NCBI GenBank assembly: GCA_947384055.1
Contig: CANDFO010000072.1
Span: 1 to 11,438, forward strand
Direction of reading: 5' to 3'
Length of the DNA: 11,438 nt
Source of the DNA: an uncultured Flavonifractor sp.
Lineage (GTDB): Bacteria > Bacillota > Clostridia > Oscillospirales > Oscillospiraceae
Positions 1 to 6,209 of this stretch are shown here, in pieces (position 1 is the stretch's first letter; each line of letters opens with the position of its first letter). Under the pieces are notes generated by a model. The model had not been told where the DNA came from. It worked only from the letters and a program-made list of their open reading frames with translations, and made no database searches. The position numbers and the translations under genes are program-made.

Positions 1-68
1 TGGCGGGAAAAAGACCGCTCAGACGGCGTTCAACGGTTGTGAATACAGGTTCTTAATTCTGCCCGTCC

Positions 69-99
69 ATTATACTGCTTGAAGTTCACTTCATGTCAA
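69..99 (-). promoter_or_regulatory. MerR-type promoter with operator dyad, reading left out of the window
   Basis: On the minus strand there is a consensus -35 TTGACA (94-99) and a consensus -10 TATAAT (69-74), separated by 19 bp rather than the usual 17. The spacer carries a perfect inverted repeat, TGAAGT-2-ACTTCA (80-93), directly abutting the -35 box. A long spacer with a dyad is the hallmark of promoters that MerR-family activators untwist. The target gene must start left of base 1 and is not visible. A regulated oxidoreductase or the merR gene itself would be typical, but this is inference. Confidence 0.72.
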
Positions 100-107
100 G
101 TATTTTA

Positions 108-395
108 TCAAAGATCATCCCGCTTTTGGGGAACATACCGCCTGACCCCGGAGGGCGCAGCCCAGGTTTCCTTCGGATAGTGTACGGTACTGACCGGCAG
201 TTTCCCGGCCAGACCGTCCGAAAATTCTCCAGCCATGGTGACAGTACCGTACAGCATGGTCTCACAGTGATAATAGTCCCGCGGATCACCATACTTCGTC
301 CGCGCTGGAACTCCGTCAGGACAGCTCGTAAATTCACCGTCAATCTTCCCGTTTACAGACGTGAACATATGGCATACAACAAAGGGTTTTTCCAT
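108..395 (-). pseudogene. Truncated RibD / dihydrofolate-reductase-like fragment
   Basis: The 95-residue reading frame begins MEKPFVVCHMFTSVNGKIDG, the N-terminal strand and loop of RibD C-terminal-domain (dihydrofolate-reductase-like) oxidoreductases, and continues through an MLYGTVTMAGEFSDG segment. Family members are usually over 200 residues. Here recognisable similarity stops near RRYV (about residue 87), and a short unrelated tail (PQKRDDL) runs into a stop just upstream of the MerR-type promoter. The NAD(P)H-binding core and the C-terminal half are absent, so the product is very unlikely to be active. No convincing ribosome binding site precedes the ATG. I read it as a gene remnant whose 3' part was deleted, probably when the promoter segment to its left was joined. 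The family call rests on remembered sequence patterns. Confidence 0.62.
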
Positions 396-450
396 TGAAA
401 AAACTTAGAATTCTTTTGCGCTGGCCCTCTGTGTGGCGCTAACACCCTCA

Positions 451-479
451 TTGCATAAACCGTCAAAAAAAGTTATACT
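451..479 (+). promoter_or_regulatory. Candidate promoter of the MGMT-like gene
   Basis: A weak -35 TTGCAT (451-456) and a good -10 TATACT (474-479) are 17 bp apart. Transcription would start near 486, which places the Shine-Dalgarno GGAGG (486-490) almost at the 5' end of the message. Such a short leader is unusual, so this call is tentative. Confidence 0.4.
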
Positions 480-498
480 GAAAACGGAGGTGTCTAAT

Positions 499-978
499 AT
501 GGCAGGAGAAGAGAAAAAAGATTTCAACGCAATGCTGCATGAGAGCAAGGATATGCCAAAAACCCAAATTATTACGGACCAAAAGAGCATAGAAAAATAC
601 GGAGGAAACAGGATGTATTTTGCCCCGCCAATCGACTACGACAAGGTGATGAAACAGATTCCTTACGGCAAAGTAATTACCGTTGGAAAAATCCGGGCAC
701 ATTTTGCGAAATTAAACGGTGCGGATTTTACAGAGCCGATTACGGCAGGAATTTTTGTTTCCATCGCGGCCTGGGCAAGCAGTCAGCGTTCTGGTGATGA
801 AACCCCTTTCTGGAGGACCCTGAAGGCGAATGGGGAGCTGAATGCAAAATATCCCGGCAGCGTTGCGGCGCAGAGAGAAAGGCTGGAAGCAGAAGGGCAC
901 ACAATTATTCAAAGGGGGCGTAAAACCGTAAAGTACTACGTGAAAGACTATGAAAAAGTGCTTTTTGAGTTGGAATAG
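499..978 (+). CDS. MGMT-family alkyltransferase-like protein lacking the active cysteine
   Basis: A 159-residue protein. The ATG at 499 was chosen over the in-frame ATG at 433 because GGAGG lies at 486-490, 8 bases before it. Residues 48-66 (VMKQIPYGKVITVGKIRA) match the helix-turn region of the O6-alkylguanine-DNA alkyltransferase C-terminal domain. The later TPFWRTLKANGEL (102-114) aligns with the active-site segment PCHRVV-x-DG. The acceptor Cys is replaced by Phe and the following His by Trp, and the final LEAEG (129-133) is conserved. With no cysteine in this motif, suicidal methyl transfer should be impossible. Alkyltransferase-like (ATL) proteins that lack the Cys bind O6-alkylguanine and hand the lesion to nucleotide excision repair, which is the likeliest role by analogy. 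The charged N-terminal 45 residues are not recognised. The gene stands alone between two repeats or fragments. Confidence 0.75.
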   Translation: MAGEEKKDFNAMLHESKDMPKTQIITDQKSIEKYGGNRMYFAPPIDYDKVMKQIPYGKVITVGKIRAHFAKLNGADFTEPITAGIFVSIAAWASSQRSGDETPFWRTLKANGELNAKYPGSVAAQRERLEAEGHTIIQRGRKTVKYYVKDYEKVLFELE

Positions 979-1056
979 TCCGACCGCAAAAAATCCGTCC
1001 CGTCGCCCCGCCCAAAGGCAAATGCAGGTTCCTGGCTTGGCGGCAGGTATTGTTGA

Positions 1057-1104
1057 AGAGCCTGTTCCGTATCTCGTCACACGTTGAGTTACGGAACAGG
1101 CTCT
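1057..1104. repeat. 48-bp near-perfect palindrome related to the MITE at 5940-6098
   Basis: The outer arms AGAGCCTGTTCCGTA (1057-1071) and TACGGAACAGGCTCT (1090-1104) are exact inverted repeats. After one T-T mismatch the stem continues with CTC/GAG, leaving a loop of about 10 bases. The first 11 bases, AGAGCCTGTTC, are identical to the left tip of the larger element at 5939-6101. No T-tract follows on either strand, so it is not an obvious intrinsic terminator, although it could limit convergent transcription from the MGMT-like gene and kamC. It may be an internally deleted relative of the larger element. No clear target duplication is seen around it. Confidence 0.75.
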
Positions 1105-1177
1105 GAAATTCTGTGCTGAAGAACAGCTCCGGTTTATCTGCCGGCGCATTCCGGGACATCGTCCGGCAAGGGATATG

Positions 1178-2683
1178 TCACAGGTCCGCCGCGAAAAGCT
1201 CCGTCAGCTCCGGGTCCAGCTTCAGCAGGCGGCACACTCGCAAGGCGTCCCTGGGACAGGGAGCCCCCGGCGGCGCGCTGAGAAGCCGGTAGTCCATCCG
1301 CCTGGCAATCCGGCGGCGGGGGTCCTCCCCCTCGTCGTCGGTGATCTCCCGGACCAGACCGGCCACCTGATAGTGGGCTCCGGCCACATCGGACACCCCG
1401 TCGTAGTGGGTGGTCATCAGGGCCATGCAGTCCAGACGTCCCAGGTAACGCACCAGGGCCCGGGCCAGGGCAGCCCCCTCCTGGGGATTGGTACCCCGGG
1501 CAAACTCATCCAGCGCCAGGAAAAACCGCTGTCCCCTGGTCTGGTCCAGCAGGCGGTCCAGCAGGTGGACCTCCCGGCCGAAGGAGGACAGGCCGCCGGA
1601 ACCGGGACCGCTGTCCGCCAGGATCAGCGCCACCTGATGGAACAGTGGGAGCCGGGCGGACTGTGCAAAGACGAAAAATCCGCACTGGCACAGCAGCAGG
1701 CTGAGCACCGTGGAGCGCAGGGAAACCGTCTTTCCCCCCATGTTGGCCCCGGTGACGACGGTGCATCCTGCGGAGAGCTCCAGGTCCAGCGTGGTAAACG
1801 CCTCGTCCCGGCCGGCCAGCTCCTCTGCCACCTGGGGATGGCGCAGTCCCCGGAGGACCAGGTGGTTGTCCGCCGAGAGTACCGGCCGGACACACTGGTA
1901 GCGCTTGGCCAGCCGGCCCTTGGCCAGCAGCAGGTCCAGATGCCCCAGCGCGTCCATATTGGCCAAAAACGCCTCCCGGTACACCATCAGCTTGCGGGTC
2001 AGCTCCGCCCGCACCTCCAGCTCCAGCTGGTCCTCCCGGACGGCCAGCTGCCGCCGCCGCTCCAGCAGCGCGGATTTCTCCTCCTCAGAGGCGGCGCGGA
2101 TCTCCTTCTCCAGGGCTGTTTTCTCCGCCCGCAGGGGAGCCAGCTCCGGATGGTAGGCGTTAACCACTGCGAAGGCGGGCAGGCGACGGCCCTCCGGATC
2201 TACCAGCTCCAGGGCCTCCCCCATGGGCGGGAAGTCGATTCCCCGGAAGGGGGGCAGGGCGGCATAGGCCTGGGTGAGCTGCTCCAGCGTCACCAGAAAA
2301 TGCTTTACTTCGAAAAGCTCCACCAGATCAAAGGGGCTGCCCGGGTCCCGGTCAAAGGAACCCCGGATATCGTGAAACAGGGGCAGGCAGCGGGTCACAC
2401 CCCGCAGGGCCGCGGTGGTGTCCTCCAGAGCGGCGGGGTCCAGCCTGGGGAGGGCGTCGCAGCAGCACAGGGGCTCCTCCGCCTGTGGAGTGCCGCCGGC
2501 GGCGTCCCACAGCGCCAATCCCAGGGCCACGTTGTCCAGCTCCTCCTCCAGCGCAGCTTCCTGGCCGGGGGCATACCAGCGGGGCTCCCGGGCCGCTGCT
2601 TTTCCAAAGGGCGACATGGGAGACAGCCGCTCCAGCACCCATTGGAGCCCGGCATTCTCCCGCAGTTCAAGGGTCAGTTCCAT
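1178..2683 (-). CDS. kamC: KamC, MutS-like ATPase of lysine 5,6-aminomutase reactivase
   Basis: A 501-residue protein with a C-terminal MutS domain V-type ATPase. Walker A GANMGGKT is at 312-319, Walker B FFLALDE at 387-393 with the MutS-like continuation FARGTNPQEG, and a TTH switch motif at 424-426. A charged, likely coiled-coil clamp segment lies around 180-230. The mismatch-recognition and connector domains of real MutS are missing, and about 300 residues of unrelated N-terminus precede the ATPase. MutS-like proteins paired with KamB in lysine-fermentation clusters are annotated as the ATPase of lysine 5,6-aminomutase reactivase, thought to exchange damaged adenosylcobalamin in KamDE. Here it follows kamB by 3 bp, and its Shine-Dalgarno AAGGAG lies in the last codons of kamB, so translation is probably coupled. 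The nearby kce and kdd support the assignment. A generic MutS2-like paralogue is the alternative. Confidence 0.85.
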   Translation of the reverse strand: MELTLELRENAGLQWVLERLSPMSPFGKAAAREPRWYAPGQEAALEEELDNVALGLALWDAAGGTPQAEEPLCCCDALPRLDPAALEDTTAALRGVTRCLPLFHDIRGSFDRDPGSPFDLVELFEVKHFLVTLEQLTQAYAALPPFRGIDFPPMGEALELVDPEGRRLPAFAVVNAYHPELAPLRAEKTALEKEIRAASEEEKSALLERRRQLAVREDQLELEVRAELTRKLMVYREAFLANMDALGHLDLLLAKGRLAKRYQCVRPVLSADNHLVLRGLRHPQVAEELAGRDEAFTTLDLELSAGCTVVTGANMGGKTVSLRSTVLSLLLCQCGFFVFAQSARLPLFHQVALILADSGPGSGGLSSFGREVHLLDRLLDQTRGQRFFLALDEFARGTNPQEGAALARALVRYLGRLDCMALMTTHYDGVSDVAGAHYQVAGLVREITDDEGEDPRRRIARRMDYRLLSAPPGAPCPRDALRVCRLLKLDPELTELFAADL

Positions 2684-2686
2684 CTC

Positions 2687-3685
2687 TCAGTTCTCCTTCA
2701 CATTTACCACCGGCAGGTCCACAGCCTGGCCGAGGGCGTCTACAAATGCCTCAGCGTCAAAATGCCAGCCATAGGCCGACCAGGGATTGGCTCCCACGGC
2801 GGCGATAGTCAGCTCCCGGCGGACCTGGAGGCTGTTTCCCCCCCGGGTGAACAGCTCAAAGGCCCCCCGTCCGGCCAGTACATGGGTGGCGTCCGCCGCC
2901 ACCAGGCTCAGAGGAGCGCCCCGCCGCCCCAGTGTTTTCAGCAGCGGATCAGTAATCCCTCCCGCCGCCCACAGCACACAGCGCTCCCGGGGGAGCCTGT
3001 TCCACTTGGGCGCGCCGTTCTCATCCAGCGGCAGCTCCAGAGGAGTCCCGTCGGGCCGGAACAGGGCGAAGCGGTCCGCGCAGCCGTCCAGGGCGGCGCA
3101 GAGACCAGGGTCTTCCGGGCGCCTGGCGGCAAACAGGCGGCAGGTGTGAGCGGTCTCGGCCACTACCAGCTCCATGTCCCGGTCCAGGGAGGCCCCGGTG
3201 CACAAAAGGGCCACACCCTCCAGCCCGGCCCCGGCCAGGGATTTGCGTCCGGCGGCTCCGTCGATAAGCACCCGTCCGGCGCCCAGGGCTTCAAACTGCC
3301 CGCACAGAGGGGGCAGCTGTCCGGCGGCGGAGGGCCCGGCCAGCTGGATATAGCCGTCGGACAGGGCGCGGAATACCGCCACCTCCCCCAGCGGGGTCAT
3401 CACCCCCGTGAGCGCGGCCACCTCCATAGTTACATCGCACAGGTGCATCATTCCCCGGGCGGTGGCAAACAGGTCCCCCCGCTTGATGTACAGGTCCGGC
3501 TTTTCGGTGCCTGTCACCAGGTCGGTGGCCTCTCCGTCCCGGCCGACAGAGGTCAGGCCCAGGCATTCCTCCCCCAGCTCGGCCATCAGGCGGCGCATAG
3601 CGGTGGTCTTGCCCGCGTTTTTGCACAGTCCGATGACCGTCACCGGGGAGGCCCCCCCTACCAGGGGAGCCAGAAGTTTTTTCAT
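2687..3685 (-). CDS. kamB: KamB, lysine 5,6-aminomutase reactivase subunit
   Basis: A 332-residue protein. The chosen ATG (MKKLLAPL) has GGGAGGG 7 bases upstream. The ATG two codons earlier is too close to it, and a longer open frame upstream runs through the promoter. Residues 17-28 (VIGLCKNAGKTT) form a P-loop-like motif after the first beta strand, followed by GLTSVGRDGEATD (43-55), as in MobB-like or similar small NTPases. The rest has no motif I can assign, but GRVLIDGAAGRKSL (137-150) could supply a second nucleotide-site loop. In Clostridium and Fusobacterium lysine-fermentation loci the gene preceding kamC is kamB, and the pair is now annotated as an aminomutase reactivase. The assignment rests on pairing with kamC, protein type and the lysine genes in the window. 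Its biochemical role is inferred. Confidence 0.82.
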   Translation of the reverse strand: MKKLLAPLVGGASPVTVIGLCKNAGKTTAMRRLMAELGEECLGLTSVGRDGEATDLVTGTEKPDLYIKRGDLFATARGMMHLCDVTMEVAALTGVMTPLGEVAVFRALSDGYIQLAGPSAAGQLPPLCGQFEALGAGRVLIDGAAGRKSLAGAGLEGVALLCTGASLDRDMELVVAETAHTCRLFAARRPEDPGLCAALDGCADRFALFRPDGTPLELPLDENGAPKWNRLPRERCVLWAAGGITDPLLKTLGRRGAPLSLVAADATHVLAGRGAFELFTRGGNSLQVRRELTIAAVGANPWSAYGWHFDAEAFVDALGQAVDLPVVNVKEN

Positions 3686-3703
3686 ACACATTCCCTCCCG
3701 CGT

Positions 3704-3717
3704 GCAGGATTTCCTGC
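3704..3717. promoter_or_regulatory. 14-bp palindrome over the kamB transcription start
   Basis: A perfect inverted repeat, GCAGGA-2-TCCTGC, lies directly downstream of the kamB -10 box, where transcription would begin, and upstream of the ribosome binding site (3693-3699). It could be an operator for an unknown repressor or a small 5' hairpin stabilising the message. No regulator gene for it is recognised. Confidence 0.4.
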
Positions 3718-3721
3718 GTCT

Positions 3722-3751
3722 ATTATAAGAGCCCGGCAACGGTTCTGTCAA
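3722..3751 (-). promoter_or_regulatory. Perfect-consensus sigma-A promoter of kamBC
   Basis: On the minus strand TTGACA (3746-3751) and TATAAT (3722-3727) both match consensus exactly, with an 18-bp spacer. It lies between the dha terminator and kamB, so kamBC is transcribed separately from the dha operon. The predicted leader is about 30 bases. Confidence 0.85.
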
Positions 3752-3781
3752 TCCGTCTTTCTCTTCAAACCGCAAAACACA

Positions 3782-3813
3782 GCTCCGGCCCGCGGAAAAC
3801 CGCGGACCGGAGC
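3782..3813 (-). terminator. Hairpin terminator at the end of the dhaKLM operon
   Basis: A 14-bp GC-rich stem (3782-3795 with 3800-3813, one internal mismatch) closes an AAAA/TTTT loop about 40 bases after the dhaM stop. On the minus strand it is followed by TGTGTTTTG, an imperfect but T-rich tail. Its position between dhaM and the kamB promoter fits an intrinsic terminator. Confidence 0.75.
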
Positions 3814-3853
3814 CAATCTCTTTTCTGTTTGGCGGTCGGCGCACGGCAGCCGG

Positions 3854-4234
3854 TCAGAGCTTTTTCTGCTCTCCCACCTGCTCCAGCTCCTCCAGAATCT
3901 CCTCCAGACTCATGCCCGCGTCGGCGTCGATGGTTCCTGTCACTGCGCCCTCCGCCACGGGGCAGTCCGCCATACGGACCTTTTTGCCCTCCATGGCTTC
4001 GATGACCATCTCTGCGGTCATCACCGCGCTGCCCATGTCCATGAGAATGATAACGCCGTCGTCGGAATAAACCTGTTCCACCGCCCGCTGAATCTTGTCG
4101 AAGCTGGTGCCGAATCCGCCGTCCTCCAGGCCGCCTGCAGCGGCGATGGGGACGTCCCTGGCCATCATTCCGGCCAGGTCCACCACGCCCTCCGCCAGCT
4201 TGGCGCTGTGGGAGACCACTACAAATCCAACCAT
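3854..4234 (-). CDS. dhaM: DhaM, phosphotransferase subunit of PTS-dependent dihydroxyacetone kinase
   Basis: A 126-residue protein made only of the EIIA-mannose-like domain. His9 in VGFVVVSHS is the expected phosphoryl acceptor; AAAGGLEDGGFGTS (31-44), ILMDMGSA (63-70) and CPVAEGA (91-97) are family signatures. It takes phosphate from HPr and passes it to ADP bound on DhaL. Unlike the E. coli protein it has no HPr-like or EI-like extensions, which is the usual Gram-positive form. The ATG lies one base after the dhaL stop (TAG-C-ATG), so translation is probably coupled. A longer open frame upstream overlaps dhaL and is rejected. The acidic C-terminal tail (EEILEELEQVGEQ) is unremarkable. It is the last gene before the hairpin terminator. 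Confidence 0.92.
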   Translation of the reverse strand: MVGFVVVSHSAKLAEGVVDLAGMMARDVPIAAAGGLEDGGFGTSFDKIQRAVEQVYSDDGVIILMDMGSAVMTAEMVIEAMEGKKVRMADCPVAEGAVTGTIDADAGMSLEEILEELEQVGEQKKL

Positions 4235-4235
4235 G

Positions 4236-4856
4236 CTACACCGCGCTTCCCACAATCTCCAGCACCATGGTGAAGGAGGTGGCCCCGGGGTCCTGGTGGC
4301 CGATGCTCCGTTCGCCCAGATAGCTGGCCCGGCCCTTGGTGGCGGCGATAGTCTTGGTGTATTCCACTCCCTCTTTGGCGGCGGCGATACCTGCTGCAAA
4401 GGCCGCCCCGGGGTCCTGGCTCTCCGCCCACGCAGTCTCCATGGCTTCCCTGGCGGGGATCATGGCGTCCAGCATGGTCTTTTCGCCTTTGGTGGAGCGG
4501 CCCCGCTGCTGAATACCCTCAATGGCCAGCTGGAAGCCCGCCAGAAAATCCGGGACCGTCACGTCAGCCTTGCCCTTCAGGGCCGTCCCCAGCTTCATAA
4601 AGCCCGTGCCGTAGAGGGGGCCGGACGCCCCGCCCACGGTGGACACCAGGGTCATGCCAACGGTCTTGAGCACATCGCCGGGCTCTTTGTCCGCCAGGGT
4701 GTCCAGCTTTTTCTCCACCTCGCCGAAGCCCCGGGCCAGGTTGATGCCGTGGTCCCCATCGCCAATGACGTTGTCCAGCTCGGTAAGGAAGGCTTTCTCC
4801 GCTTCAATTTTTTCCGCAATCTGATGGAGTACCGCAATCAGCTTTTCCGTATTCAT
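4236..4856 (-). CDS. dhaL: DhaL, ADP-binding subunit of dihydroxyacetone kinase
   Basis: A 206-residue, all-helical nucleotide-binding subunit. The Mg-ADP-holding aspartates are visible in LDNVIGDGDHG (D28, D33, D35). Further family signatures are GGASGPLYG (75-83), KGEKTMLDAM (123-132) and GRASYLGERSIGHQDPGA (175-192). In the PTS-type enzyme ADP stays bound as a coenzyme: DhaM phosphorylates it and DhaL transfers the phosphate to dihydroxyacetone held on DhaK. The length is normal for the family. It begins 27 bp after dhaK, with a modest AGGCGG upstream, and ends one base before dhaM. A free-standing DAK2-like protein is unlikely given the three-gene order. Confidence 0.94.
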   Translation of the reverse strand: MNTEKLIAVLHQIAEKIEAEKAFLTELDNVIGDGDHGINLARGFGEVEKKLDTLADKEPGDVLKTVGMTLVSTVGGASGPLYGTGFMKLGTALKGKADVTVPDFLAGFQLAIEGIQQRGRSTKGEKTMLDAMIPAREAMETAWAESQDPGAAFAAGIAAAKEGVEYTKTIAATKGRASYLGERSIGHQDPGATSFTMVLEIVGSAV

Positions 4857-4883
4857 AATGGGTCCGCCTGCTTTCCCGAAAAA

Positions 4884-5873
4884 TTATGCCTTGAAGCCCG
4901 GGGTGTCCGCCTTGGCGTCCAGCAGCTCCTTGAGCTGACTGTCCAGCTTCAGCAGGGAGATGGAGAATCCGGCCATTTCAATGGAGGTCATGAACTCTCC
5001 CACCAGGGTCTTGTAAACCTTGACGCCCTTTTCGGCCAGCACGTCGGCCACCCGGTTGTTGATGATGAACAGCTCCATCAGGGGGGTGGCGCCGGAGCTG
5101 TTGACCATTACGGCCACCTCGCTGCCGACAAAGTCCAGGTCCGCCAGAATCTGCTCCAGAAGCATATCCACAATCTCATCGGCAGTTTTGAGCTTTTCCC
5201 GGTGGGTGCCCGGCTCGCCGTGAATGCCGATGCCCACTTCCATCTCGTCCTCGCCCAGCTCGAAGCCCGGCTTGCCCGCCGCAGGGACGGTGCAGGGCTC
5301 AATGGCCGCGCCCATGGTGCGCACGTTGTCAATGACCTTCTGGGCCACCGCCTGAACCGCGTCCAGGTCCGCCCCGGTCTCGGCCATGGCGCCGGCGATT
5401 TTGTGGACGAACACGGTGCCCGCCACACCCCGGCGGCCCACGGTATACAGGCTGTCCTTGACGGCCACATCGTCGTTGACCACTACCTGGGCCACCTTGA
5501 TGCCCTCGTCCCGGGCCATGTCGGCGGCCATCTCAAAATTCATCACGTCGCCGGTGTAATTCTTAATGACCATCAGCACGCCTGCGTCGGTGGCGACGGC
5601 CTTGATTCCCTCCAGCACCTGGTCGGGGGTAGGGGAGGTGAACACCGCGCCGGCTACGGCCGCGTCCAGCATGCCCTCGCCCACATAGCCGCCGTGGGCG
5701 GGCTCGTGGCCGCTGCCGCCGCCGCTGATGAGGGCCACCTTGCCCTCCTTCTTATGGCTCCGGACCACGACGTTGCCGCAGTCGAGCTTTCTCACATACT
5801 GAGGATATGCCTTTACCATGCCCTGGATCATCTGATCCTCTACTTTGTCCACTGCGTTGATGAATTTCTTCAT
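4884..5873 (-). CDS. dhaK: DhaK, dihydroxyacetone-binding subunit of dihydroxyacetone kinase
   Basis: A 329-residue subunit that covalently binds dihydroxyacetone as a hemiaminal on a histidine. All key residues sit at the numbers known from the E. coli enzyme: H56 in GGGSGHEP, D109 in KNYTGD, and the substrate-binding H218 in GIGIHGEPG. The start is fixed by GGGAGG 8 bases before the ATG. It is the first gene of dhaK-dhaL-dhaM, converting dihydroxyacetone to dihydroxyacetone phosphate for glycolysis at the expense of PEP. No dhaR or dhaS regulator is adjacent; the TetR protein further upstream is separated by two genes and the dha promoter. The 5' leader is long and carries a mobile-element-like insertion. 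Confidence 0.95.
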   Translation of the reverse strand: MKKFINAVDKVEDQMIQGMVKAYPQYVRKLDCGNVVVRSHKKEGKVALISGGGSGHEPAHGGYVGEGMLDAAVAGAVFTSPTPDQVLEGIKAVATDAGVLMVIKNYTGDVMNFEMAADMARDEGIKVAQVVVNDDVAVKDSLYTVGRRGVAGTVFVHKIAGAMAETGADLDAVQAVAQKVIDNVRTMGAAIEPCTVPAAGKPGFELGEDEMEVGIGIHGEPGTHREKLKTADEIVDMLLEQILADLDFVGSEVAVMVNSSGATPLMELFIINNRVADVLAEKGVKVYKTLVGEFMTSIEMAGFSISLLKLDSQLKELLDAKADTPGFKA

Positions 5874-5936
5874 GTGAGCGTCCTCCCTTTTGATAAGTGG
5901 TATGTTCCGCGGGCCACTGCCCGAAACCGATGGACC

Positions 5937-6101
5937 TTAGAGCCTGTTCAAAATCTCCAGGCACACCGTCTGGACCGGTCTCATTTCGTCCGGCTGCGTC
6001 AAAAACGCTCGAAATACATCCAGTATTCCTGCGCTTTTTTCCTTGCCGGGCGAAAAAACCCGGTTCATCCGGCACACCTGGAGATTCTAAACAGGCTCTT
6101 A
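5937..6101. mobile_element. 159-bp MITE-like element in the dhaKLM leader
   Basis: Imperfect terminal inverted repeats of about 38 bp (29 identities by eye) start GAGCCTGTT at 5940 and end AACAGGCTC at 6098. Each end is flanked by TTA (5937-5939 and 6099-6101), which may be a 3-bp target duplication. Inside, a second inverted repeat ATTTCG/CGAAAT (5983-5988, 6010-6015) could fold as an inner hairpin. No transposase frame fits. It makes up about half of the 336-bp gap between dhaK and the PepSY gene; the rest holds the dha promoter and the dhaK ribosome binding site. The palindrome at 1057-1104 shares its tips. A chromosomal REP or intergenic-repeat family is an alternative name. Confidence 0.7.
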
Positions 6102-6126
6102 GCGGAAAAACCCGCCGCATACTCTT

Positions 6127-6155
6127 ATTCTAGCACCCGTTTGTTCACAGTGCAA
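6127..6155 (-). promoter_or_regulatory. Promoter of dhaKLM, upstream of the MITE
   Basis: On the minus strand TTGCAC (6150-6155) and TAGAAT (6127-6132) are 17 bp apart. Transcription would start near 6120 and run through the whole MITE-like element before reaching dhaK, giving a leader of about 245 bases. No closer promoter was evident between the element and dhaK. Confidence 0.65.
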
Positions 6156-6209
6156 CGACTTTTTTGCTTAAATGCCCCGGTTTTTTGCCGTTTTGCCCAT
6201 AACCCCCAG

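Noticed and set aside
2687..3844. 385-codon version of KamB
   Set aside because: The extra 53 codons run through the consensus promoter and dha terminator; MKKLLAPL has a well-spaced ribosome binding site.
1175..4273. A 1032-codon open frame on the + strand
   Set aside because: It is antisense to kamC, kamB and dhaM, all of which have clear motifs and ribosome binding sites. The product is low-complexity (Gln, Gly, Pro, His rich), as expected from the complement of GC-rich genes, and it crosses the intergenic promoter and terminator.
6160..6209. Possible terminator after the PepSY gene
   Set aside because: Only a 3-bp stem around an A-rich loop could be found, with no T-tract on the transcribed strand.
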